This document shows, piece by piece, positions 7,135 through 14,982 of a DNA stretch of 26,265 nt. The stretch's first letter is position 1, and every line of letters starts with the position of its first letter. The notes under the pieces are model-generated. The model was given only the letters and a program-made list of their open reading frames with translations, was not told where the DNA came from and searched no databases. This stretch comes from a virus. The position numbers were made by a program, and so were the translations under genes. The stretch spans positions 1 to 26,265 of IMG/VR virus record IMGVR_UViG_3300025098_000245; one strand, 5' to 3'.

Positions 7135-7933
7135 TATTGAAGTAGCGTTACCATCAGGTAAGAAGGTTAGAGTAAAAGAGCTCAAGAATAAAGAGTATCT
7201 CTCTATTATTAAATTCATTGAGAATAGAGATTTTAGAGGCCTTAGTAGCTTCTTTGATGAGGGGTTTATACGCTCAGATTTAAATATAGTAGATAGAATA
7301 TATCTTCTCATCTATATGAGAATGACATTTATCGATCCAGATCTACACTTAACTATTAATGATAAATCTATAACGGTTAGTATTGCTTCAATGCTAGATA
7401 AAATTGAGGCTAACTATGTTGATCTTGAGACTAAGATTACAGTAAATGGTATCGTAGTTACTTTAGATCTACCATGTATAACATACTTCGAAAACTATGA
7501 TGATTTACTTATTGCTACAATTAAGCATATACAGATAGGTAATGACTCCATTGATTATAGTGAGCTAGATGATGAAGTGCGTGAGGAAGTATTAAGTAAC
7601 TTACCTGCTGCTATATTTGATCATACTGAGAACTTCTTGCAGACAATACAAGAAAATTTATTAAATGTAGATCTTATTGATGCGAATGAATCAATAGGGT
7701 TGGAAGGAACACGCATTAATTTAATGGCTAATAATATGCTAGAGTTTATATCTAGTCTGTTTAGTACTGATTTGAGCGGCTTCTATACTCTCATCTACTC
7801 CTTTGGTAATACAATCATGCCTGGTAGTAGCTTGTTCTTTAATATATCACCAATCGAATCTACAATTATATTACGAACACATCAGAAAAGAGTTAGTGAA
7901 GAGAATAACAAGTTGCAAAAGCAAAAGCAATAA
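7124..7933 (+). CDS. Baseplate hub assembly protein, gp26-like (first copy)
   Basis: 269 residues (T4 gp26 208, gp51 249). Typical of the T4 gp26/gp51 baseplate chaperone group: a short N-terminal strand pair and KVRVKELKNKEYLSIIKFIE, then a helical stretch IVDRIYLLIYMRM, a small beta segment (DKSITVSIASML, VNGIVVTLDLP), then mostly helices, including EEVLSNLPAAIFDHTENFLQ. In T4 these catalyse hub assembly and are present in few or no copies in the virion. The C-terminus is a basic, glutamine-rich tail (NNKLQKQKQ). The ORF overlaps the previous gene by 11 bp but has its own strong Shine-Dalgarno sequence and an upstream late box. Arginine is AGA-rich, unlike the sheath. Family assignment rests on pattern and gene order. 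Confidence 0.65.
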   Translation: MEFSIEVALPSGKKVRVKELKNKEYLSIIKFIENRDFRGLSSFFDEGFIRSDLNIVDRIYLLIYMRMTFIDPDLHLTINDKSITVSIASMLDKIEANYVDLETKITVNGIVVTLDLPCITYFENYDDLLIATIKHIQIGNDSIDYSELDDEVREEVLSNLPAAIFDHTENFLQTIQENLLNVDLIDANESIGLEGTRINLMANNMLEFISSLFSTDLSGFYTLIYSFGNTIMPGSSLFFNISPIESTIILRTHQKRVSEENNKLQKQKQ

Positions 7934-7940
7934 CTAAATA
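7933..7940 (+). promoter_or_regulatory. T4-type late promoter box ACTAAATA
   Basis: The first base is the last base of the preceding stop codon TAA (7931-7933). Five bases (AGTGT) separate the box from the ATG at 7946. Confidence 0.7.
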
Positions 7941-7945
7941 AGTGT

Positions 7946-8686
7946 ATGAGTTCAACCGCTAAAAGCTTTTTGACCAAACTTAAAGATCTTAATGACACCA
8001 ATACTGTTTCTGTTAAAGTACCATCTTTAGATAAGAATGTGGAGTTTAAGCTTCCGAGCATAAAACAGCAGAAGGATCTCCTTCGTACAACATTTGACGG
8101 TGTTGATGGTATTATTACTAGAACAGCTGCAGCTAATCAGATTATTGTAGAAAACGCTATCGGTGAAGAGGAGTTTCTTATCATTGATAAGCCAGCGATT
8201 TTTATTGCTCTCCGAACTGCTTCTATTGGTTCAAAGATTACTGTTAAAGATGAGCAGTACGATCTTAAAAAGGTTAAGCCAATTAAGCTAGATGATGTTA
8301 AGTTTACTGAATCTGTTGAGCATGATGGTATTACTGTCGAACTTAAGGTACCTACACTTGCTGTTGATACAGAGGTTTCAAAGAAGCTAGCTAAAGAGTT
8401 TGCAAAGTTTGATACTATTGATGATAAGCTTAAGCAAAGTATTGATACAGTTGTAGCATTTGAGTCTATTAAGTATATTGAGAGCATATCTGTTGGTGAA
8501 GATAATGTAACCTTTAATGACATTAGTGTTCATGAGAGGAACGAAATTGTAAATCAGCTACCAATTGCTCTAAATCATAAGATTGTTGACTATATCGGTA
8601 GTATTAAAGAGGTAACGGATAAGGCCATGACCGTTGCTGAGGAAGTAGTTGTAGAAATTGATGCAAGCTTCCTATCTAGTGATTAA
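7946..8686 (+). CDS. Baseplate hub assembly protein, gp26-like (second copy)
   Basis: 246 residues, with the same plan as the gene before it: an N-terminal strand-loop-strand (SVKVPSLDKNVEFKLPSI) leading into KQQKDLLRTTFDGVDGIITR, a middle helix (PAIFIALRTASIG), a beta pair (GITVELKVPTLAVD), and a C-terminal helical half with the shared element NEIVNQLPIALNHKIVDYIG, comparable to EEVLSNLPAAIFDHTENFLQ in the first copy. This suggests the two are diverged paralogues of the gp26/gp51 chaperone group. It has its own late box and is directly upstream of the tape measure gene, the place expected for a hub factor (in T4 the hub genes 26, 51, 27, 28, 29 are together). Which of the two corresponds to gp26 and which to gp51 cannot be decided by eye. 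Confidence 0.6.
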   Translation: MSSTAKSFLTKLKDLNDTNTVSVKVPSLDKNVEFKLPSIKQQKDLLRTTFDGVDGIITRTAAANQIIVENAIGEEEFLIIDKPAIFIALRTASIGSKITVKDEQYDLKKVKPIKLDDVKFTESVEHDGITVELKVPTLAVDTEVSKKLAKEFAKFDTIDDKLKQSIDTVVAFESIKYIESISVGEDNVTFNDISVHERNEIVNQLPIALNHKIVDYIGSIKEVTDKAMTVAEEVVVEIDASFLSSD

Positions 8687-8689
8687 ATA
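8682..8689 (+). promoter_or_regulatory. T4-type late promoter box ATTAAATA containing the upstream stop codon
   Basis: The stop codon of the preceding gene (TAA, 8684-8686) is the first half of the TAAATA core. Five bases (ATAAT) separate the box from the GTG at 8695. Confidence 0.7.
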
Positions 8690-8694
8690 ATAAT

Positions 8695-10413
8695 GTGGCC
8701 GAAGACTCATCCAATCCATTCGCTAGCATAATCGGTGCCCTCGCTAATAAGGAGGGTGCTAGAGGTGGTGTTCATGAAGGTGTAATTAAAGATAGCGCAC
8801 AAGGTGTGAGTCCAATCCTAACACCTGCCGAGACAGCTCGTTATGAGAAGATCTTCGGGGTGATGAAGAGGATCGTTAATCCTGGTCCTGAGGCCGGGCA
8901 GCTGGATAAAACATCTGCCGGTAAAGTTGGTGGTGTCGCAGCAATGCAAGCTGCTGCAAAAGGTAAAGCTGCAGAAGGTGGTGGTATAGATTTAGGACCG
9001 TTAGCATTAGCTGGTGTTGCTGCTGGTGTTATTGGTGCTGCCTTAACGCAGATGGAAGAGGATTTCATCAATAAGATTAAAAGTTGGGGTGAAGGTATTG
9101 TTGAGTTTGCTGATAGTACAGGTGATGAGTTTGGTAAGCTAGGTGCTATAGCTGCTAAAATTGCTAAGTTTCTTCCTCTTAAGTTTTTAAAGACATTGCC
9201 ATTTATTGGTTCATTAGTTAACTTCTACGATGCGTGGGTTCACTTTGAAAACGAAGAATATTTTGAAGGTGGCTGGGAACTTGTATCTGGTATAACTAAC
9301 TTCTTACCTGGGGGACAGTTTATATCTCCTTTAATGGATGGTTATAAGATTTATGCTGAGATTCTTGCTAATAAAGAAGCAAAGAAGACAGGAAAGAAGC
9401 CAGCACTTAAAGATATTTTAGGTAAGCAGCTTAAGGCAATTGGTACATATGTGGTGAATCTTATCGTGGATGGTAAAGTACCTATCCTTAGCACCTTCTA
9501 TAAGTTCGGTGAAGGTATTGGACTTATGCTTTCCGGTTCGCCTGATGGGCTCAGTCGTGGTTTAGAGGCATGGACACATATCCTTCCAAGTCTATTAGGT
9601 GGTAAAGAGTCTCCTGTTTATAAATACGTTTCAGAAGGTCTTGGTATCTTATGGGAAATGACAAAAGAGACAAGTTCATCTGCTTTTGAAACGGCTGGTC
9701 AGATGGCAGGTGATGCTTGGAGCTGGATGAGCGAACTCTTTTCCAGTATTGGTGAAACACTATCTAGCTTCTTTGATGGTATTAAGAGTTGGATAGGTGA
9801 TGTTGTGAGTAAAGGTAAAAAAGCTATTTACAACTCTCTACCGGGATGGGCACAAGATGCTTGGACAAGTCTATCTGGCTATGATCCTAATAAAGAGGAG
9901 AATGAGAGAATTGAAAGGGACCACGCCGCTGCGCGTCAGAAGTATCAAGATAGGAAAGCATTTGCGGAATGGCACGAACTGAACGATCCAGAAGGTATTG
10001 AGAAATGGTCGGCACCTCCAAAAAGTATCCCACGTAACTCCCCAGAAATGATGGAGTTTATTAAAGGTCAAAAAGCCTACTATAATTCATCATATGACGC
10101 TTATAAGGCTGAGATGGCGAAAAGAGGTGATGATTGGGTAGCTGAACAAATGAGTATCAACGATGGTATTGTTCATCAGAATGGTAGATCGACTCGCATT
10201 GATAGTATGGATTCTGGAATCTTTGCCAAAAAGGGTGGTCCTATTGACAAGCTACTTGATCAAAACTCTGAGGTAATGAAGACCATTCAAGGTATTAATA
10301 AGCAGCAACTTAGTGTCTTAATAGAGATTCGTGATGGCATCCTCGAACTACAGAAGCCAGCAGATGAACTATCCTTTAGCAGCCCATCCTTAACCCAAGA
10401 CTTCTTTTCATAA
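8695..10413 (+). CDS. 29: Tail length tape measure protein gp29
   Basis: 572 residues against 590 for T4 gp29; it sits directly before the gp48-like gene as in T4 (29, 48, 54). It extends along the tube lumen, sets the tail length and is attached to the hub. Seen: a small-residue hydrophobic segment at about 99-118 (DLGPLALAGVAAGVIGAAL), long helical stretches, several hydrophobic segments (LPFIGSLVNFYDAWVHF, AIGTYVVNLIVDG) and a charged helical C-terminal third with QKYQDRKAFAEWHELNDPEG. The near-equal length predicts a tail close to T4's. The start is GTG, supported by the late box five bases upstream; there is no ATG near. The stop overlaps the next ATG (TAATG). Identification rests on size, composition and gene order rather than a signature motif. 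Confidence 0.7.
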   Translation: MAEDSSNPFASIIGALANKEGARGGVHEGVIKDSAQGVSPILTPAETARYEKIFGVMKRIVNPGPEAGQLDKTSAGKVGGVAAMQAAAKGKAAEGGGIDLGPLALAGVAAGVIGAALTQMEEDFINKIKSWGEGIVEFADSTGDEFGKLGAIAAKIAKFLPLKFLKTLPFIGSLVNFYDAWVHFENEEYFEGGWELVSGITNFLPGGQFISPLMDGYKIYAEILANKEAKKTGKKPALKDILGKQLKAIGTYVVNLIVDGKVPILSTFYKFGEGIGLMLSGSPDGLSRGLEAWTHILPSLLGGKESPVYKYVSEGLGILWEMTKETSSSAFETAGQMAGDAWSWMSELFSSIGETLSSFFDGIKSWIGDVVSKGKKAIYNSLPGWAQDAWTSLSGYDPNKEENERIERDHAAARQKYQDRKAFAEWHELNDPEGIEKWSAPPKSIPRNSPEMMEFIKGQKAYYNSSYDAYKAEMAKRGDDWVAEQMSINDGIVHQNGRSTRIDSMDSGIFAKKGGPIDKLLDQNSEVMKTIQGINKQQLSVLIEIRDGILELQKPADELSFSSPSLTQDFFS

Positions 10414-11579
10414 TGAGCACAGTATTAATTAACACAACAGGTCAATCTAGATTCCTTGATGGTACAGAGATAGCGGACTTTGGTACCGGAGATAGTGTCT
10501 TTAGAAAAATGGGTATTGAGTTTACTGATACAGATAAAAAGCCTGTTCTTGTACCTACTCGTAAAGTGATTGATGTTGTCAATGACTTTAGCTGGTATGC
10601 TGGTCCTAAAGCTACAGAGCAGGCACTTAATAGAATCCCTTGCTGCTTTATTACAGAAAGAGAGCAGTTGTTAAGCTCACTTATTAGTGGTGGTATTTAC
10701 TATCTAAATGCTGGCGCTACAGGTCTTAATAATCTAGCTCAGAGTGATTTTGTTCAATCGTTATTAGGTAAAGCACAAGAGGGTGGTAATGTTCAGTCAT
10801 TTGGTAGTGCTGTTACTGATACAATTGCTGGTGTTACTAATGCAATTAATTCCCTCGCTGGTACAGAGATAGATAGAAAGCTCTTATCTATGCACAATCT
10901 TAAGTCACTTGATGGTATATATTATACAAGACCAACTGGCTTTCATTATAGATTTCCACTATATGAATCACCACAAGGAGAATTGAGTCGAGGCTTTGAT
11001 AGTGATCCAAGTGGACAAGTTGGTAAGTTGGCTGGTGAATTTATCAAGGGTATAACAGAACTTGGTGAGACAATAGGTAAGGGAGCAAACTTTGCTCAGC
11101 CAGGTGTATATATTGAGAAGCCAAAATACTTTCAAGGTGTTGGAGGTAGAACAGAGACAGTCGAATTTCCTCTATCTAATACAGTTAGAAGAGGTGCACA
11201 ATCACCTATTCAACAAAACTTTGAACTCCTATGGTTATTAGCATTTCAGAATAGACCATATAGGACTTCATTTGCTAGAACACCTCCTCCAAAGATCTAT
11301 ACAGTGCAAGTACCAGGTCACTTCTCTATGCCATATGCATATATTGATGACATGTCAGTTGAATTTGTAGGTACAGTTAGAAAGGCTAAAGTATATATAC
11401 CATCTGGTAATGGTGAAGGTGCACTATCCTTTAAACAAATTAAGACTGATGTACCTGAAGCTTATAATGTTAAGCTATCATTTAGGTCTCTTATTGGTGA
11501 GTATGCTAATACAATGGTTTCAGATGCATTTAGCTCAAATATCGATGGTGATGCTAACAAAGTAACAATAGGTAAGTAA
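10413..11579 (+). CDS. 48: Baseplate tube-junction protein, gp48/gp54-like
   Basis: 388 residues (T4 gp48 364, gp54 320). It follows the tape measure gene as gp48 does in T4. The C-terminal half shows the tube fold: TVEFPLSNTVRRG, NFELLWLLAFQNRP (strand and helix), IYTVQVPGHFSMPYAYI, DDMSVEFVGTVRKAKVYIP and AYNVKLSFRSLIGEY as closing strands. The middle (residues about 95-160) is glycine- and alanine-rich and probably flexible. gp48 and gp54 form the first rings on the hub from which the tube and sheath grow. Arginine is mostly AGA. It overlaps genes on both sides by one base, so it is translationally coupled to the tape measure and to the gp53-like gene. Choice between gp48 and gp54 is by gene order only. 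Confidence 0.65.
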   Translation: MSTVLINTTGQSRFLDGTEIADFGTGDSVFRKMGIEFTDTDKKPVLVPTRKVIDVVNDFSWYAGPKATEQALNRIPCCFITEREQLLSSLISGGIYYLNAGATGLNNLAQSDFVQSLLGKAQEGGNVQSFGSAVTDTIAGVTNAINSLAGTEIDRKLLSMHNLKSLDGIYYTRPTGFHYRFPLYESPQGELSRGFDSDPSGQVGKLAGEFIKGITELGETIGKGANFAQPGVYIEKPKYFQGVGGRTETVEFPLSNTVRRGAQSPIQQNFELLWLLAFQNRPYRTSFARTPPPKIYTVQVPGHFSMPYAYIDDMSVEFVGTVRKAKVYIPSGNGEGALSFKQIKTDVPEAYNVKLSFRSLIGEYANTMVSDAFSSNIDGDANKVTIGK

Positions 11580-11956
11580 TGAGTACAGTAATAAATGGCG
11601 CAACGCAGAATGAAGTAGAGGAATTAGAGTCCCTCACAAATGATTTGTATGAGAATATCTTTAAGATTAATCTTATTGATAAAGCTGGTAATGATCTTTA
11701 CTTCTATAATCTACTTAATAAAGTAGTATTCCCTGATAATATCTCTGATGAGATTGTATCTACATTTATACCACAAAATGATGTACCATGGACTATGCTA
11801 TCATATCAGTTGTACGGTACAATTAATTTATGGTGGACAGTTTACCTTTTGAATAAGCCAGACTATATATTTATGGCTAAAGCTGCAACTGAGTATAAGT
11901 ATATTAAGCCGGGTGCTATGAAGACTGTACTCAAGCAAATTACCCTCAATAAATAA
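11579..11956 (+). CDS. 53: Baseplate wedge protein, gp53-like
   Basis: 125 residues, shorter than T4 gp53 (196). The core signature is VPWTMLSYQLYGTINLWWTV followed by YLLNKPD, which corresponds to the gp53 segment in which a small LysM-like fold begins (ANAIYGNPQLYWVLLMCND in T4). Then YKYIKPGAMKTVLKQI closes the domain. In T4, gp53 clamps neighbouring wedges round the hub. The extra T4 C-terminal region is missing here, so this is a minimal form. One-base overlaps with both neighbours place it in a four-gene coupled run (tape measure, gp48-like, gp53-like, 816-residue protein). Confidence 0.7.
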   Translation: MSTVINGATQNEVEELESLTNDLYENIFKINLIDKAGNDLYFYNLLNKVVFPDNISDEIVSTFIPQNDVPWTMLSYQLYGTINLWWTVYLLNKPDYIFMAKAATEYKYIKPGAMKTVLKQITLNK

Positions 11957-14406
11957 TGGTCATCTATGGAAATAATCTGCATGAGAAGTTGCAGGGGCTT
12001 GCTATAAGTAAAGATTACTTAAAGTATAATACACCTTTCTGTGACCTTGTAGATAACCCAGATTGGGAACTTGATATTAATCTTGCTTTAGATTATAACA
12101 AAGCAATTAACGGTAATGCAGAAGCTGCTAATTCCTTTGTTCAAGATCTTACACTTAACTCAGCTATTTTAGATCCTTCTACCGTAGAGTTTTATATTCA
12201 TAAGTGCACTTATAACCCAATGTTCTCTGATGCTATTAAAGAGATGAGAATTAGATGGGATAATCTAGATGGTGTTGATGATGACTTTCAAGACAAGCTT
12301 AAAGATGCTCTTAAGGATTGCTTGAACTCTCCATGTAACTTATTTACAGAGACTTCTGATAGTATTGGTCGTATGGCTCAATCAGCCTCAACAAAGACAT
12401 CAGACAATACAATGGGCTCTTTGGTGTTTCGACCTGGAGGTGATGTTGATAACAATCAAGGTGATGGGTCCGATAGTGGTATAACTACATCTATCTCTAA
12501 CATGATTGATGGGCTAGATCAGACTATTACTAATAAGATACCAGGTATATTTTCAAACGCCTTTACAGAGGTTGTAGGTGTTGCTGATAAAGCATTTACT
12601 AATACACAAGAGGTATTGGCAGGTAAAAAGAACCTACTTGAGTTGACATCTAAAGTACAAGAAGGTAAGTCATTTAGAGACCCAGCAAAGATGTTTAGAT
12701 ATAGCCCTGATGTTAAGTCTTACTATGACTACTCGGCTGCTTCTTCTAATATATTGTCTAAGATTAAAGAGGATATTGGTGGATGCTTTAATAGATTTGA
12801 GTTTAAGTATAGGTATAATCCATATGAGAACAACATGTCTCGTCCTATTGGTACACGAGTAAGTTCAGTTAATGGCAGAAAGTATGATTCTAATGCTACA
12901 GGTACGCCAGATAGATCTAGCCGTTCAAACAGTCATGCATTTGATCGACAGACTACAATGAGTAATGTAGGTGATAACCTAAGACCTAATTCGATTACAT
13001 TAGGTAAAGGGTTAACAACCGATACCGTTAAGATATCAAAGTCATACATTCTCGATGAGAAAAGGACAGTAAATAATGTAACAAACAATCAGAACTACTC
13101 TGTATTTTCTTCTTTAATCGATGAAGATACAAAGACGTTATGGTATGAGAAGTATGCTGCTACTCCTGATGACAAGTTAACATTGCAAGGGGTTGGTAAT
13201 GTTGGTCAGAACTATCGTATTGGTATATCACAGTTTGGTACTAGTGCTGATTATATCAAACGTGCTTTAAATGGTGAAGGTACATCTATTGAAGAGAAAA
13301 AGAAGTATGGTACAACAACCCTTCCAGGTAACTACGATGTAGGTATTAAGCATCAGCTTGATGACGAGGGTATGGAGACACTCTTTAATACAACCGAAAC
13401 AAATATTATTAATGATGGTGTTGCTATTAGTAGAGCACTATTCCGTGAGTTTGTAAATGATCCTACCATTGGAGTTGGATCTGCATCATACAAAGACCCG
13501 CAATTGGCTAATGAGTTCTTTGTAGCAGCAAGACCTGCTAAAGCTTCAAAAGGTAGATCAAGAGAGTTTAAGTACTATAAGGTTTGTGATAGTAACTCTC
13601 AAAAGAGAATTAACGTTGACTTTACTGTCGGTGCTTGGAAGCATTTCATCGAGTCATTCGGCTATGGTCAACTAACTGCTGCTTCATCTGGTGCGGCTAA
13701 AAGAGAGGCTATTAAGGGTACAGATTGGACAAAGGTTCAAAAGATCTTTACTGAGAAGATTGGTGGTCCAATGGAGATCAGAGTTTGTACAGGTCCTCTT
13801 GAAGAGATCAAAGCAGCTATTGAGGGTGATACAACAGTCGTATCTAAAGAGGAAGCAGATGCTGCTTTTGAAGCTCTTGAGACGGGTACAGCACCTCGCA
13901 GTAGTGGTGGTAATGTTTCCTACAACTTAGGTAAAAAGATCAGAGGATTGCCACTTACTCCAAAATTAGATAATATAATTAGACAAATTAGTGCACAATC
14001 TGGTTATAGGATTGTTGTATTCTCAGGTGGTCAAATGCCTAAAGCAGAAGCACGAGCAAAAGGTGCTGTGGTGAAAGGTAAGACATGGTATGTAAATGGA
14101 AAGGCTGTAAGAACAGGTTCTACTAGACATGACGGTGGTTACGCTGCTGACATCCAGGTGTTTGATGGTAAGACTCAATTGAGCTCAGAGAACACTTCAC
14201 ACCACCCACGATTGAGAGAGTTTGCTAGACTTTGTAAGAGTTTAGGTATTGAGAGCTTTGGTTCAGGTCCAGGTTATATGGGTGGTGACCATCACATTGA
14301 CATTGCATTCAGTTCACCGACCCCAACAACCGGCTCACGTACATGGGGTACAGGTACAAGAAGAGTTACTACCCCACAATGGTTGAAAGATGGCTTCGGC
14401 TACTAA
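11956..14406 (+). CDS. Large baseplate or tail protein with C-terminal M15-like zinc peptidase
   Basis: 816 residues. The N-terminal 650 are not recognised: a helical start (EFYIHKCTYNPMFSDAIKEM), a Ser/Thr/Asn-rich middle and a beta-rich part with conserved-looking KYYKVCDSNSQKRINVDF. Residues about 655-790 form a domain of the M15/DUF882 peptidoglycan-peptidase type: GYRIVVFSGG, then STRHDGGYAADIQV with His725 and Asp732 (H-x6-D), then GGDHHIDIAF with His780 (in the HxD pair) as the probable third zinc ligand. A short tail follows (PQWLKDGFGY). This domain would cleave peptide bonds in cell-wall murein as DNA enters. It follows gp53 in a coupled operon, where T4 has its lysozyme-bearing spike gene elsewhere. 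The 3' end overlaps the minus-strand gp16 gene by four bases. Enzyme family likely; substrate inferred. Confidence 0.75.
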   Translation: MVIYGNNLHEKLQGLAISKDYLKYNTPFCDLVDNPDWELDINLALDYNKAINGNAEAANSFVQDLTLNSAILDPSTVEFYIHKCTYNPMFSDAIKEMRIRWDNLDGVDDDFQDKLKDALKDCLNSPCNLFTETSDSIGRMAQSASTKTSDNTMGSLVFRPGGDVDNNQGDGSDSGITTSISNMIDGLDQTITNKIPGIFSNAFTEVVGVADKAFTNTQEVLAGKKNLLELTSKVQEGKSFRDPAKMFRYSPDVKSYYDYSAASSNILSKIKEDIGGCFNRFEFKYRYNPYENNMSRPIGTRVSSVNGRKYDSNATGTPDRSSRSNSHAFDRQTTMSNVGDNLRPNSITLGKGLTTDTVKISKSYILDEKRTVNNVTNNQNYSVFSSLIDEDTKTLWYEKYAATPDDKLTLQGVGNVGQNYRIGISQFGTSADYIKRALNGEGTSIEEKKKYGTTTLPGNYDVGIKHQLDDEGMETLFNTTETNIINDGVAISRALFREFVNDPTIGVGSASYKDPQLANEFFVAARPAKASKGRSREFKYYKVCDSNSQKRINVDFTVGAWKHFIESFGYGQLTAASSGAAKREAIKGTDWTKVQKIFTEKIGGPMEIRVCTGPLEEIKAAIEGDTTVVSKEEADAAFEALETGTAPRSSGGNVSYNLGKKIRGLPLTPKLDNIIRQISAQSGYRIVVFSGGQMPKAEARAKGAVVKGKTWYVNGKAVRTGSTRHDGGYAADIQVFDGKTQLSSENTSHHPRLREFARLCKSLGIESFGSGPGYMGGDHHIDIAFSSPTPTTGSRTWGTGTRRVTTPQWLKDGFGY

Positions 14407-14906
14407 ACGTCAATAACGTCTTCGTCCTTCTTATCAGCTTCTGGCTCTGGAGCCTTTAACATTGCTTCCATTAGCTCTTCACGAGACATTACCAACTTAG
14501 TTTGGTTATCTTGAATGTTAAGTTGCTGTTTGGCTTCGATATCCATTGTCTTAAGCTCTTTACGAGCCTCGTTATTAGCCTTATTAGCATGAATCTTCTG
14601 CATTGTCTCAATAGAGCTGTTTGCAGATCTCATAAGCTCAGCCAAGGAAGCAACATCTCTATTCTCAGGTGCTGAAGAGATATAGTCCTTAACATTGTCT
14701 ACAGCATCAAGTGTAGTATCAATAAGCTTTGCTGTCTTCTTAATAAGATAGTCTTCAAGATCTTCTACATCAGGAATCTCTTCTTTTGACTTCTGCTGCC
14801 TAGTAATGGAGTGATGCTGTGTACTCAACTGAGATAAGATGTCATCAACTGCACCGTCGACTTCATTACCACCGTTAGGATCAAATGCTGGATCATACTC
14901 TTCCAT
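14403..14906 (-). CDS. 16: Terminase small subunit gp16
   Basis: 167 residues (T4 gp16 164). The small subunit recognises concatemeric DNA and regulates gp17. The C-terminal half reads LAELMRSANSSIETMQKIHA and later LNIQDNQTKLVMSREELMEA; T4 gp16 has [20 protein letters not shown] and [20 protein letters not shown] at the same spacing, a clear match. The middle is a helical coiled-coil region and both ends are acidic. I choose the start at 14906, not the longer 14942, because a late box lies exactly five bases upstream of it on the minus strand. It is the only minus-strand gene, far from gp17, and it meets the 816-residue gene tail to tail with a four-base overlap. Confidence 0.8.
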   Translation of the reverse strand: MEEYDPAFDPNGGNEVDGAVDDILSQLSTQHHSITRQQKSKEEIPDVEDLEDYLIKKTAKLIDTTLDAVDNVKDYISSAPENRDVASLAELMRSANSSIETMQKIHANKANNEARKELKTMDIEAKQQLNIQDNQTKLVMSREELMEAMLKAPEPEADKKDEDVIDV

Positions 14907-14911
14907 ATACA

Positions 14912-14919
14912 TATTTAAT
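14912..14919 (-). promoter_or_regulatory. T4-type late promoter box ATTAAATA on minus strand (gp16)
   Basis: The minus strand reads ATTAAATA, five bases (TGTAT), then ATG at 14906. The geometry is the same as on the plus strand and decides the start of gp16. Confidence 0.7.
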
Positions 14920-14946
14920 CTAATGGCATTACTTTGCAACATTTAG

Positions 14947-14974
14947 TTGATTATTGCATTCAATATGCCATAAT
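14947..14974 (+). promoter_or_regulatory. Possible host sigma-70-like promoter for dut
   Basis: TTGATT (14947-14952), 16 bases, then CATAAT (14969-14974), eight bases before the ATG at 14983. Matches are 4/6 and 5/6. This would fit a gene used early in infection. Chance in AT-rich DNA cannot be excluded. Confidence 0.4.
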
Positions 14975-14982
14975 AGAGTTAT

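Noticed and set aside
9619-9626. Perfect late consensus TATAAATA inside the tape measure gene.
   Set aside because: No start codon follows at a useful distance and no gene begins there; it codes for a plain segment (YKYV). Likely chance in AT-rich DNA, though an internal transcript cannot be excluded.
11948-11955. AATAAATA directly before the ATG of the 816-residue gene.
   Set aside because: The predicted start (11961) would exclude that ATG, and the next ATG on the message is out of frame. The pattern comes from the lysine and stop codons of the gp53-like gene; the gene is explained by coupling.
14907-14942. Longer gp16 form starting at 14942.
   Set aside because: It would be translated across its own late box at 14912-14919. 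The start at 14906 fits the five-base rule seen in eight other genes.
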